From Novosphingobium sp. (GTDB taxonomy: Bacteria; Pseudomonadota; Alphaproteobacteria; Sphingomonadales; Sphingomonadaceae), in NCBI RefSeq assembly GCF_025351285.1, contig NZ_JANXWG010000092.1:1-48849 (forward strand): 48,849 nucleotides of DNA, read 5' to 3'. Made by a program: the position numbers and the translations under genes. Shown here piece after piece: positions 16,681 through 25,507 of this stretch. Position 1 is the stretch's first letter. Each line of letters begins with the position of its first letter. Under the pieces are notes generated by a model that saw only the letters and a program-made list of their open reading frames with translations, was not told the origin of the DNA and searched no databases.

Positions 16681-19600
16681 CGGCCCGAAGCTTCTGACAG
16701 TGCTACGCTGTTGTTCAGCAGCGTGACTTCGCGCGCGCCGCCATCGAGCACCAGCCGCACTCGCGCGCCAGCCGGAGCCGCCGAGGGCATTGCCAGCCGC
16801 ACGGTTTCCCGCCGTGGCATCAGGTCGAGCGGTGCTGGCAGCGGCGCGAACCGCGTGCGCGCCAGCACACTGCCATCGGCGCGCTCTACCAGCACTTCGC
16901 CCGACGGTATCGGCTTGGCGCCCAGGCTGTGGACGGTGACGCGCAAGCTGCGGCCAGTCAGCGCCACGTCGTCGCGACCGATCCCGGCGTCGGCGCGGTC
17001 GTGCGGTTCGTCGCCAGGGGTCACCAGCGTGAAATCGAGCACGGTCGTGGTGCGCGGTGCGAAGGCCACCGGAACGGCCATTCCGCGTTCGAGTGTTACC
17101 TGGCTATCAGCGCCGGTCGACGTGAGCGTCTTGCCTTCATCGGTGCTGGTCCCGACCGTCATCCGCCACGTGCCGGCCGCGACATTCCACCCGGTCATCG
17201 TCGCGTGCTGTTCGTGGTCGGCCAAGTTGAACGCGATCACGCGCACGTGATTGCGCGTGGCATGCGGCAGCAGGATCGCGACTTGCGTGGCCGCATCGGG
17301 TTCGGCGAAGTGCCAGCTTACGCTGTGCCCGGGCCAGGTCTGGTTGCGCTTGAGTGCGACTCCGCCGAGCCGTTCGCGCTGGAGGATCTCGCTCGGCTGT
17401 TCGACCCGGTCGCTCCACCACTGGCCATCGGTGTAGAGGTATTCGTGGTTGGTCTTGTCGGCAAAGGCCTGCGCGTGAAGCGCGGTGAGCCAGGCGGTAT
17501 CGCCGCTCGCCTGCCACGCCGCGTATTGGCCGAAATCGCCGCCCTTGCCCGCAGACTTGGGCGAGAGCGAGGTCGCCAGCTTTGCGCCATCGGGCAGCGC
17601 ATCGAAGGCATTCTCGTTCAATTCGGAAAGCACTTTCGCCCCGCTCGATGCAATCCGCGATGTGATCGGCACAAGGTACTTGTCATCGCCGGTAAAGCGC
17701 CACGCCGCCCAGGCCGATTGCAGCGGCGTGGTCAGCCCGCCACCATCGCCCTTGCGGGTCGCGTCGGTCCGCCAGTTGATCTCGTTGGGATAGGCCATCG
17801 CGCCGTCTGCGCCGGGCTTGCCGTGCGCCATCCAGCCATCGATCACACCCGTGACCAACCCCGTTGCAACCGGGTTGCGATTGTAGAGCCCGAGCAGGAT
17901 CGGCGCATGCATGACGGTGAAGCTGTAAGGCTTCTGCCATTCCCACACGCCCTCGCGGGTCACCTTGCGCCCGCCGTACCAGTTGCTGGCGAAGTGCATA
18001 TGCCCCGCCGGATTGCGCAGGACCACCTTGTCTGCCAGCGCCTTGGCGGTTTCCATCAGCCGCTCGACCGTCAGCGGTTCGCCCCAATAGAGATAGAGCC
18101 GCTCAGCGTCGGAATTGAGGCCTTCTTCGTAAGCGTGCAGCTCGTCGGTGGTGATATAGGCAAGTCCATCCACCCGCATGCCGTTGGTGAACGAGGCATC
18201 ATCCAGCTTGCGCAGCGAGGCCTCGATCTTGTCAGGCTCGACCCCCATCAGCGCAAGGCCCGGCCATTGCTGGGTCAGGTCGGTATCGTCCGAAATGCCG
18301 CCGCCGAAATCGCCGTAAGGCACTTGCCGCTTGTCGATCCACCAGTCGACGAAGCGCTGGACCAGCTTGAGGTCCTCGACTTGCCGGAACGCCCAGGCAG
18401 GCACACCCGCCGGCACCGACGGCAGCGCCACGGCGGGCATGTTCTCGGGGCTGTAGTTGATATCTGCCCAGTAGGTCCGGGCCAGCTTGTTCTCGGGATC
18501 GACGCGGAGCAGATCGGAAATGTCGCCGGCCACGCGGCGGTACAGCCCTTCGCGGCCCGATGCGGTGTGCTCTTCGACCAGGAAGCCCCAGTTGTCGCGC
18601 ACCTGGTTGAAGCGATCGGCAATGTGTTCGGGCAGCGCGGCGGCGCGGTTCTTGAACACCAGCCGTATGGTAGCGCCATCGAGCGATTGCGCCGAAAAGC
18701 CCGGGTTGGCCGAGGCGATGCGCAAGTACATGCTCTTGGCGGGCAGGATGCGATCGCGCAGATCGAGCCAAATCGTGCGCGCTTCGTGCGGGCGCACCGA
18801 AACCGAAACGTCGGCCATCTCGCGCCCCGGCCACAGCGGGTCCATGACCTGGATGTTGAGCGGGATCAGCCCCTTGGCATCCGGCGCGAGATCGAGCGCA
18901 GGCAAGTCGATCGCTACGCCATCGAGCCCGTCGTGCAGGTTCTCCCACCCGAAGTTGTAGGCGCGAGCGAGCGCGCGGCCCGGCGTGCTTTGCGCAAAGC
19001 CCGAGGGGATCAGCACGTGGACCACTGACGCAAGTCCGGCAGCGCGCTGCGCTTTGCCGACCGAGGTGGGATCACCGGCACCAACAGCGGCTTGCCCTGC
19101 ACTGGCAGGCCGCGCGACGACGGTGGCGCGTTCGGCCGGGGGGAAGCGCCCAGCGATATAATCGTTGAGCTCGCCCAATGTGGCGAAATCGGGCGCTGCC
19201 GATGCGTCGATGCGGTACGCGAGCTTGAAACTGCCGGCCGGTTCGGGCGCGGCGCTGATGTCGTAGGCCCACAGTTCCTGGATCGGCTGTTCCTGCGAAA
19301 CATTGGTGAAGTGCAGCGTGCCGCCGGTCAACGGCGCGAACTGGTCGACCGAGCGCACTACGCCTTGCAGGCGCTTGGCAAGCGGCTGGTTGGCGCCGCC
19401 TGGGGCGGTCCAGTCGAGCGAGCCATAGGCGGCGCCGCGCAGTTCGACGCGGTTGAAGCGGACATTCTCGGGCACGGTCAGGTCATAACGCTTGCCGCCT
19501 TCGACATAGACGTTCCAGTCGGGCAGCTCGAAATAGTCGTCACGGCCGGGCAGACGAGAGCGGTTGTAGACGCCCGGCCACGTGGTTTCGGCGATGCCGT

Positions 19601-20525
19601 CGACGCCCTTCCACATCCACGACTTCAAGTCCTTGGCGTCGGAAAATTCGACTTTGCGGATCGTGGTGACCGGCGCGTCGAGCACGGGCGGATCGGCGCG
19701 GTCCCAGCCGTAGCGGTGCAGCCAGGCGGCGCGTTCGGTGGCTGCTTGCTGGACTGGCGGCTCAGTGGGTTCCTGCTTGGCGGCCAACGCGGCGGCTTCG
19801 GCGTCGCCCATCAAGTGATCGTAAACGCGGATTTCATCGATATCGCTGCCGCGCATGAAGCTGTACCGGCTCTGCACCTGGTGCGGTGCAATGATCCGTC
19901 CGGCTAGGCCGAACTGGTCGAGCCCGCTGTCGAGATCGGCCTTCTGAACCTTGCGGGCCACTTCCTTGCCATCGACCCAAAGCACCACGCCGCGCGCCTC
20001 GTCCCAGCCGAACGCGATATGGTGCCAATCTTCGGGCGAGGGTGTTTCGGGCATCGTCCACGAGACACGCACGCGCGCCAGGTTGGCGTCGGTGACAAAA
20101 GCGTCGAAACCGTGGCCGTTCCAGTCGATCCTCAGGAACGCCATGTCCCAACTCGAATGATCGGCAAAGCCGGTACGGAACAGCACGAAGGGCGCGGAGC
20201 CGATCGGGGTGCGCGGCCGCCAGAAAAACGCCAGCGTGCCGCGCTGCGCGTAAATGTTGCCTGGCGCGTTCCAACTGACGTAGCCGTCATCGTCCCAGCG
20301 GAACGCCGGCCCGGTGGCGCCATCGGCCACCACGGTCACGCCGCTGACGAAGTTGGGGCGCGGATCACCAGCTGCAGCGCTTGCCGCCATCCCGCCATCG
20401 CCCTTGCTGTCGGCCGAGGCGCGGAACAGCAGGCCATCGGGGCCAGCTTCGGCGCGAGCGATGGGGACCATGCAAAGCGAGAAGCCAAGCGCGGTTGCGC
20501 TCAAAAGCGGGCGAATGCGGCGCAT
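16677..20525 (-). CDS. Large secreted LamG-domain protein, putative polysaccharide-degrading enzyme
   Basis: The protein has 1282 residues from the second Met of the frame (MRRIRPLLSATALGFSLCMV), which gives a Sec signal ending near ARAEA. Residues about 50-265 are a LamG/concanavalin-like module (GTLAFFWRPRTPIGSAPFVL, PEDWHHIAFGWDEARGVVLW, SDIDEIRVYDHLMGD). Beta-rich modules follow to about residue 640. The region to about 1100 is helix-rich with many aromatic and acidic residues (DWWIDKRQVPYGDFGGGISD, VDGLAYITTDELHAYEEGLN, GHMHFASNWYGGRKVTREGV), suggestive of an alpha/alpha-toroid catalytic domain. A beta domain ends the chain. I could not place it in a known lyase or hydrolase family. It lies 45 bases after the ExuT-like transporter gene and is coupled to the DUF885 gene, so a role in cleaving a uronate polymer is inferred from context. 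Confidence 0.75.
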   Translation of the reverse strand: MRRIRPLLSATALGFSLCMVPIARAEAGPDGLLFRASADSKGDGGMAASAAAGDPRPNFVSGVTVVADGATGPAFRWDDDGYVSWNAPGNIYAQRGTLAFFWRPRTPIGSAPFVLFRTGFADHSSWDMAFLRIDWNGHGFDAFVTDANLARVRVSWTMPETPSPEDWHHIAFGWDEARGVVLWVDGKEVARKVQKADLDSGLDQFGLAGRIIAPHQVQSRYSFMRGSDIDEIRVYDHLMGDAEAAALAAKQEPTEPPVQQAATERAAWLHRYGWDRADPPVLDAPVTTIRKVEFSDAKDLKSWMWKGVDGIAETTWPGVYNRSRLPGRDDYFELPDWNVYVEGGKRYDLTVPENVRFNRVELRGAAYGSLDWTAPGGANQPLAKRLQGVVRSVDQFAPLTGGTLHFTNVSQEQPIQELWAYDISAAPEPAGSFKLAYRIDASAAPDFATLGELNDYIAGRFPPAERATVVARPASAGQAAVGAGDPTSVGKAQRAAGLASVVHVLIPSGFAQSTPGRALARAYNFGWENLHDGLDGVAIDLPALDLAPDAKGLIPLNIQVMDPLWPGREMADVSVSVRPHEARTIWLDLRDRILPAKSMYLRIASANPGFSAQSLDGATIRLVFKNRAAALPEHIADRFNQVRDNWGFLVEEHTASGREGLYRRVAGDISDLLRVDPENKLARTYWADINYSPENMPAVALPSVPAGVPAWAFRQVEDLKLVQRFVDWWIDKRQVPYGDFGGGISDDTDLTQQWPGLALMGVEPDKIEASLRKLDDASFTNGMRVDGLAYITTDELHAYEEGLNSDAERLYLYWGEPLTVERLMETAKALADKVVLRNPAGHMHFASNWYGGRKVTREGVWEWQKPYSFTVMHAPILLGLYNRNPVATGLVTGVIDGWMAHGKPGADGAMAYPNEINWRTDATRKGDGGGLTTPLQSAWAAWRFTGDDKYLVPITSRIASSGAKVLSELNENAFDALPDGAKLATSLSPKSAGKGGDFGQYAAWQASGDTAWLTALHAQAFADKTNHEYLYTDGQWWSDRVEQPSEILQRERLGGVALKRNQTWPGHSVSWHFAEPDAATQVAILLPHATRNHVRVIAFNLADHEQHATMTGWNVAAGTWRMTVGTSTDEGKTLTSTGADSQVTLERGMAVPVAFAPRTTTVLDFTLVTPGDEPHDRADAGIGRDDVALTGRSLRVTVHSLGAKPIPSGEVLVERADGSVLARTRFAPLPAPLDLMPRRETVRLAMPSAAPAGARVRLVLDGGAREVTLLNNSVALSEASGR

Positions 20526-20570
20526 ACGGGTCTCCACGGTGCAGGTCGATGATCGGGAAACGTGGCGGGA

Positions 20571-21857
20571 TCAGATCGCCTCGACACGCTCCAGCCTGGG
20601 CGAAAGCAGATGGATCGCCGCCAGGGCCACGAAGTAGGCGCTGGCGCAGATCGCAAACAATGTGGCGTAACTGTGCGTTGTATCGAGCACATAGCCGGTG
20701 AACTGCGCCATCCCCATGCCGCCGATCGCGCCGATCATCCCGCCGATCCCCACGACCGAACCGACGGCCTTGCGCGGAAACAAGTCCGACGGAAGCGTGT
20801 AGAGATTAGCCGAAAACGCCTGGTGACCGGCTGTGGCGAGCCCGATGACAAGAACGGCGGCCCACAAGCCGTTGATGCTTTGCGCAAAGTAAATCGGCGT
20901 GATCAGTATGGCTGAAAGCAGCATGGTCAGCTTGCGCGCGGCATTGGGCGTGCGGCCCGCCCGGATCAGCCGCGACGACATCCAGCCCCCGGCGATGCTG
21001 CCTCCGTCCGAGATCAGGTAGATCGCGGCGAGCGGCGGGCCGAAGGTTTTCAGATCGAGGTTGTAGCGCTGGTAAAGGTAGCCCGGCAGCCAGAACAGGA
21101 AGAACCACCAGATCGGATCGATGAAGAATTTGCCCAGCGCATAGGCCCAGGTCTCGCGCAATGTCAGCAACTTCGCCCAGCCGATCGATCCAGCCGGATC
21201 GGCCGGGTCCTGCTTGATCCACGCCAGTTCGCCGGGTGAAACCGACTTGTGTTGATCGGGCGAACGGTAAATCGCCAGCCACGCGATCAGCCAGACCACG
21301 CCGAACACGCCGGTGACCAGGAATGTCATCCGCCATCCGAACCACAGCACCAGCACGGGCACCAGCAACGGGGTGATGATGGCGCCGACGTTCGATCCGG
21401 CGTTGAGCAGCCCGATCGCAAACGCGCGTTCGCGCTGCGGGAACCAGTCGGTCACCGCGCGCACGCCCGATGGGAAATTGCCCGATTCGCCCAGGCCCAG
21501 CCCGAAGCGCGCGGCGGCGAACGAAACGATCCCGGTGGCCAGCCCGTGCGCCATGTGGCTGACCGTCCAGATCACGATCGCGATGGCATAGCCGGTCCGC
21601 GCGCCGACTTTGTCGACGATCCGGCCGAAGGCGACATAACCGATTGCGTAAGCGACCTGGAACCAGAACACGATCTGGGCAAAATCGCCCTCGGTCCATT
21701 TCAGGTCGGCCGCGAGCGTCGGCTTGAGCACGCCGATCATCTGGCGATCGATGTAATTGACCGCGGTGGCAGCAAACAGCAGCGCCACGATCGTCCAGCG
21801 ATAGCGGCCAGACGTGCTTGCTGCGGCGTCCACGGGGTGCCCTGCGATCTGGTCCAT
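20571..21857 (-). CDS. MFS hexuronate/sugar-acid transporter (ExuT-like)
   Basis: The protein has 428 residues. The ATG at 21857 has GGGAGAG five bases upstream, which decides the start. Twelve hydrophobic segments can be traced, beginning with WTIVALLFAATAVNYIDRQM; the NYIDRQ signature after the first helix and GLGESGNFPSGVRAVTDWFP in helices 4-5 are typical of the ACS/ExuT (anion:cation symporter) group. These proteins import hexuronates, tartrate or other organic acids with protons across the inner membrane. It is the third gene of the leftward operon with the UxaA-like and hydratase-like enzymes, so an unsaturated uronate or aldonate substrate is expected. Confidence 0.88.
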   Translation of the reverse strand: MDQIAGHPVDAAASTSGRYRWTIVALLFAATAVNYIDRQMIGVLKPTLAADLKWTEGDFAQIVFWFQVAYAIGYVAFGRIVDKVGARTGYAIAIVIWTVSHMAHGLATGIVSFAAARFGLGLGESGNFPSGVRAVTDWFPQRERAFAIGLLNAGSNVGAIITPLLVPVLVLWFGWRMTFLVTGVFGVVWLIAWLAIYRSPDQHKSVSPGELAWIKQDPADPAGSIGWAKLLTLRETWAYALGKFFIDPIWWFFLFWLPGYLYQRYNLDLKTFGPPLAAIYLISDGGSIAGGWMSSRLIRAGRTPNAARKLTMLLSAILITPIYFAQSINGLWAAVLVIGLATAGHQAFSANLYTLPSDLFPRKAVGSVVGIGGMIGAIGGMGMAQFTGYVLDTTHSYATLFAICASAYFVALAAIHLLSPRLERVEAI

Positions 21858-21909
21858 CTCTGCTCTCCCGTGACGGCCGGGTTTCCCGATCCGCAGATGA
21901 TCTTGCTGT

Positions 21910-22704
21910 TCAGCTAAGTGGTGCGGCGGCAATCGTGCAAGTGACCGTGCCGTGCGTGCCGAAGCTTGCTTCGACCGTCTGGCCCGGCTTTACGCGGTGA
22001 ACCCCGGTGACGGCGCCGCTAGATACCCAGCACCCGTCATGGAGCGCGATGCCGCGCGCGGCCAGGTTGGCCATCAGGAAACGCACCGCGCCGAGCGGGC
22101 CGTCTAGCATCGTGGCTGCGCTCGCTTCGCCGGCGGTTTCGCCATCGATCGTGGTTTTTACGCCGATAATGCGCAAGTCGGTCCCGCGCCAATCGGCGAT
22201 CTGCGGCCCGAGCACGAGCCCGAAGTTGTTGCCGAAATCCGATGCGGTAACGGCAGGGCCATCGGCGTTGATGCCGGGATAGGGCGAACTGGCAATCTCG
22301 ATGCCAATCCGCACGCCATCGAGCAAAGCCAGCGTTTCGGCGTCGGTCTGCGGGGTTGCGCCGTCATGACCGGGCGCGATGTGAAGCAGAAACTCCGCCT
22401 CAGCCGCTGCAAAGCCGCCGGTGAACACAGGCATCGCGGGTTTGCCGACAGTGCCATCGACCACGCTTTCGGCGAAGATCGGGCCGGACAAGCGGTTGGA
22501 TCCGAGCCGTGCGTCATCGGGCGGGAAGATCCGTCCGACCTTCCAGCCGGCAATCGGGCGGCCATCGGCGCGGATCGCGTGATCCTGGATCGCGTAAGCA
22601 GCGGCAAGGTCAACCGGTGGTGCGCCGGGGTAATCGGCCAGCGCCCGACCGGCGCGGCGCGCGGTGACGAATGCGTGGGCCACGGACTTCAATTGCTCGG
22701 ACAC
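21910..22704 (-). CDS. 2-keto-4-pentenoate hydratase-like (MhpD/fumarylacetoacetase fold) enzyme
   Basis: The protein has 264 residues from a GTG at 22704, which has GGGATGGGAT upstream; a GTG at 22737 in the same frame lacks a ribosome-binding site. The family pattern is clear: DLAAAYAIQDHAI, GWKVGRI, then EAEFLLHIAP with the metal-binding Glu pair, and GIEIASSPY. MhpD-type enzymes add water to 2-hydroxydienoates or split related keto acids in the cytoplasm. The usual setting is aromatic meta-cleavage, but none of those genes is near. Here it sits between a sugar-acid dehydratase and an ExuT-like transporter, so a deoxy-keto acid from a uronate is a more likely substrate. Confidence 0.8.
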   Translation of the reverse strand: MSEQLKSVAHAFVTARRAGRALADYPGAPPVDLAAAYAIQDHAIRADGRPIAGWKVGRIFPPDDARLGSNRLSGPIFAESVVDGTVGKPAMPVFTGGFAAAEAEFLLHIAPGHDGATPQTDAETLALLDGVRIGIEIASSPYPGINADGPAVTASDFGNNFGLVLGPQIADWRGTDLRIIGVKTTIDGETAGEASAATMLDGPLGAVRFLMANLAARGIALHDGCWVSSGAVTGVHRVKPGQTVEASFGTHGTVTCTIAAAPLS

Positions 22705-22747
22705 ACCATCCCATCCCGGATCATCTCTTGTTGTCACGAGGCGTAAA

Positions 22748-22761
22748 GGAAACCGGTGTCA
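22748..22761. promoter_or_regulatory. LacI-type operator copy 1 (before hydratase-like gene)
   Basis: GGAAACCGGTGTCA (reverse TGACACCGGTTTCC) lies in the 91 bases between the UxaA-like stop and the hydratase-like start, directly upstream of the latter. It is identical to the copy at 24302. Its position inside the operon suggests a second, internal promoter control point. Confidence 0.75.
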
Positions 22762-22795
22762 TAAGCAACAGGGTTTGCTGGATGCGCTGGTCCGA

Positions 22796-24283
22796 TCACA
22801 AGGTGACTCCGCGTTTCCAGATCGCAATGGCGCGCTGGTCGCGGCTTTCGGACACGGTTTCGCGGCCTTCGGCGATGGCGATGACGGTCTCGAGAAAGGC
22901 TTCGTCCACAACGCTTTGCGGCGCGTCCAACACCCGCCCGGCATCGAAATCGATCCAGTGCGGCTTGGCTTGGGCAAGCGCGTGATTGGACGCAACTTTG
23001 ATCGTCGGGACCGGGAACCCGAGCGGCGTTCCCCGCCCGGTGGTGAACAGCACGATGGTTGCCCCGGCAGCGGCCAAGGCGGTGGACGATACCGCATCGT
23101 TGCCCGGTGCTTCGAGCAGCGTCACGCCCGACTTCGAGGCCTGTTCGCCATAGCCGATCACGTCGGTCAGCGCCGCCCCACCGGCCTTCTGCACCGCGCC
23201 GAGCGATTTTTCCTCAAGCGTGGTGATGCCGCCCGCAAGGTTGCCGGGCGAGGGGTTTTCCGAAACCGGCAGGCCCTGATCGAGGTAATAACGTTTGAAG
23301 CGATTGATCAGCGCGGCCGCGGCTTCGAACACTTCGCTGCTGCTGGCGCGGTCGAGCAAGGCCTGTTCTGCGCCAAAAATCTCGGGAATTTCGGTGAGGA
23401 TGGCCGATCCGCCAGCGGCGACCAGTGTCTCGGTCAGGCGCCCGAGCAAGGGGTTGGCGGTGAGCCCGCTCAACCCGTCCGAGCCGCCGCATTTCAGCCC
23501 GATCCGCAGCGCCGACAGCGGCAGCGGTTCGCGTATGGTGCCGACGAGTTCGTCGACCAGTTCATCGACCAACCGGCCGGCTTCGACCATCTCGTCGCGC
23601 GCGGCTTGCGAGGACAGCACCCGTACTTTGCCGCGCGCCGCTTCGGGCACGGCCGCCAGCAGCGAGTCGAGCTGATTCGATTCGCAGCCTAGTCCCAGCA
23701 GCAGCACGCCGCCGGCGTTGGGATTGGCCGCAAGCCCGGCGAGCAGCGCGCGCGTGCCGCCCAGGTCATCGCCCAATTGTGAACAGCCGTGGGGGTGGGT
23801 GAAGGCATGGACCCCGTCGATCCGCTTCGCATGCCGTTCGTTCGCGGTGCGCGCGACCTGTTCGGCCACCCCGCCGACGCAGCCGACGGTAGGCAGGATC
23901 CACACTTCGTTGCGCGTTGCGGCTCGGCCGTCAGCGCGCCTGTAGCCTGACCAGGTGCCGCATGAGGGGGCACCTTGTGTGATGGCTGCCGAGCCGGGCC
24001 TGTAGGCCAATTCGCCCGACAGAGCGGTGGCAAGATTGTGTACGTGGACGTGTTCGCCCGGTGCGATCGGCCGCGTTGCCCGGCCGATCGGCTGACCGTA
24101 TTTGGTCACGATCTGGTCCATCGCGTGAGCAACCAACGCAACCTTGTGGCCTTGTGCAATCGGCTTGCTCGTGCGGATCGCACCTTCGCCAAGCTCGACT
24201 GCTTCCCCGGCCGCCACCGCGCGCAACGCCACCGCCACGGTGTCCGCCGCGTGGACTTTCAGAAACGCCCTGTCGACGACCAT
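22796..24283 (-). CDS. UxaA-family dehydratase (altronate/galactarate dehydratase family)
   Basis: The protein has 495 residues from the ATG at 24283 (MVVDRAFLKVHAADTV); a longer start would run across the operator. Residues 1-95 are a SAF domain (AIRTSKPIAQGHKVALVAHA, PIGRATRPIAPGEHVHVHNL). The UxaA catalytic part follows with GYRRADGRAATRNEVWILPT, HPHGCSQLGDD, GLGCESNQ and KCGGSDGLSGLTANP. Such enzymes remove water from D-altronate or D-galactarate, giving a 2-keto-3-deoxy acid, with help from an iron ion. The product would enter at KdgK encoded on the other arm. Uronate isomerase (UxaC) and tagaturonate reductase (UxaB) are not in the window, so the substrate may be a different aldonate. 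Confidence 0.87.
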   Translation of the reverse strand: MVVDRAFLKVHAADTVAVALRAVAAGEAVELGEGAIRTSKPIAQGHKVALVAHAMDQIVTKYGQPIGRATRPIAPGEHVHVHNLATALSGELAYRPGSAAITQGAPSCGTWSGYRRADGRAATRNEVWILPTVGCVGGVAEQVARTANERHAKRIDGVHAFTHPHGCSQLGDDLGGTRALLAGLAANPNAGGVLLLGLGCESNQLDSLLAAVPEAARGKVRVLSSQAARDEMVEAGRLVDELVDELVGTIREPLPLSALRIGLKCGGSDGLSGLTANPLLGRLTETLVAAGGSAILTEIPEIFGAEQALLDRASSSEVFEAAAALINRFKRYYLDQGLPVSENPSPGNLAGGITTLEEKSLGAVQKAGGAALTDVIGYGEQASKSGVTLLEAPGNDAVSSTALAAAGATIVLFTTGRGTPLGFPVPTIKVASNHALAQAKPHWIDFDAGRVLDAPQSVVDEAFLETVIAIAEGRETVSESRDQRAIAIWKRGVTL

Positions 24284-24301
24284 CGCAAAACCTGCTTTGT
24301 T

Positions 24302-24315
24302 GGAAACCGGTGTCA
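24302..24315. promoter_or_regulatory. LacI-type operator copy 2 (between UxaA-like and LacI genes)
   Basis: GGAAACCGGTGTCA is 19 bases before the UxaA-like start and 85 bases before the LacI start, in the 116-base divergent region. It could repress both the leftward operon and the regulator's own gene. Confidence 0.8.
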
Positions 24316-24399
24316 ATCCTGCCCGCCGTTTGCACCCGGCCGCGGGGTAAGGCAAGGGACGCAAACGCGTACGCAATGCGGTCGGGAGCAAGTGAAGGC

Positions 24400-25428
24400 A
24401 TGATGGCTGCGATTGAAAAAGCCGCCGAGGGCAAGCCGACCATCAACGATGTCGCGCGGATTTCGGGCGTTTCGAAGAAGACGGTCAGCCGCGTCATCAA
24501 CCGCTCTCCGCTGTTGAACGAAGCGACGCGCGAGAAGGTCGAAGCGGTGATCGCCGATCTGGGCTACGTGCCCAATCCGCAGGCGCGTGCGCTGGCGCTA
24601 CGGCGCAATTTTCTGATCGGGCTGATCCACGACAACCCCAATGCGCAGATGGTGCTGGGCGTGCAGGAGGGCATTCTCGAGACGATCCGCGACACCGAAT
24701 TCGCGTTGGTGGTGCGCCCGGTCGATCGCCATTCGCCGACTCTGCTGGAGGATGTGCGCGGGTTTCTGGACCAGCAGCGGCTTTATGGCGTGATGGTGCT
24801 GCCGCCGATTTCCGAAAGCGATGCGCTGGCGGCGGTCTGCCGCGAAGCGGGGTGCAATTATGTGCGGATGGGATCGGCGCGGCTCGACACCGAGGCACAT
24901 CTGGTCGAATCGAATGATCGCGCGGCAGTGGCCGAAGCGGTGGCTTACCTGATCGGGCTGGGGCACCGGCGGATCGGCTTCGTGGCGGGGCCCGAGGGCT
25001 TCCGTTCGGCGCGCGAACGCGAATTGGGGTTCCGCGATGCGATGGAAACCGCCGGCATCGACATCGCGCCCGGCACGGTCGGGCAGGGCAATTACACGTT
25101 CGCCTCGGGCCACGCCGCAGCCCAGCGCTTGCTCGAAGCTCGCCCCACCGCGATTTTCGCCAGCAACGACGAGATGGCGGCCGGCGTGCTCCACGCAGCG
25201 CGCGAACGCGGGATGGAGGTACCGCACGACCTTTCGATCCTGGGGTTCGACGATACCGCGATCGCAGCGCATATCTGGCCGCCGCTGACCACGGTGCGCT
25301 GGCCGATCGTATCGATGGGCCGCGCCGCTGCACGCAAGTTGATCCACCCCGAAACCGCCGAGCGCGAGCCAGCCTTGTTCCGCTCCGAGTTGATTCGTCG
25401 TGCTTCGGTCGCTCCGGCTCGCGAATGA
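24400..25428 (+). CDS. LacI-family transcriptional regulator
   Basis: The protein has 342 residues; the tandem ATGs at 24400 and 24403 are both possible, with AGTGAAGG upstream. The N-terminal HTH is [20 protein letters not shown] followed by [20 protein letters not shown] and the hinge [11 protein letters not shown]. The effector domain is the periplasmic-binding-protein type ([60 protein letters not shown]). It is divergent from the UxaA-like operon and sits upstream of kduI. The shared TGACACCGGT element on both sides and before the TonB receptor is its likely operator, and KDG or a related keto acid its likely inducer. Both are inferences. Confidence 0.92.
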   Translation: MMAAIEKAAEGKPTINDVARISGVSKKTVSRVINRSPLLNEATREKVEAVIADLGYVPNPQARALALRRNFLIGLIHDNPNAQMVLGVQEGILETIRDTEFALVVRPVDRHSPTLLEDVRGFLDQQRLYGVMVLPPISESDALAAVCREAGCNYVRMGSARLDTEAHLVESNDRAAVAEAVAYLIGLGHRRIGFVAGPEGFRSARERELGFRDAMETAGIDIAPGTVGQGNYTFASGHAAAQRLLEARPTAIFASNDEMAAGVLHAARERGMEVPHDLSILGFDDTAIAAHIWPPLTTVRWPIVSMGRAAARKLIHPETAEREPALFRSELIRRASVAPARE

Positions 25429-25445
25429 AGGCTTGCGCAGGAAAC

Positions 25446-25459
25446 TGACACCGGTTACC
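25446..25459. promoter_or_regulatory. LacI-type operator copy 3 (before kduI)
   Basis: TGACACCGGTTACC lies 18 bases after the LacI stop and 49 bases before the kduI GTG start. It shares the first eleven bases with the copies on the left arm and is identical to the copy at 29731. Confidence 0.8.
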
Positions 25460-25507
25460 AAAATCGACAAAGCCAATTCAAAAGCCATCTCGACGGGAGA
25501 GACGATC

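Noticed and set aside
16929..19028. A 699-codon open frame opposite the LamG gene
   Set aside because: It has no recognisable motif and mirrors the coding bias of the real gene on the other strand.
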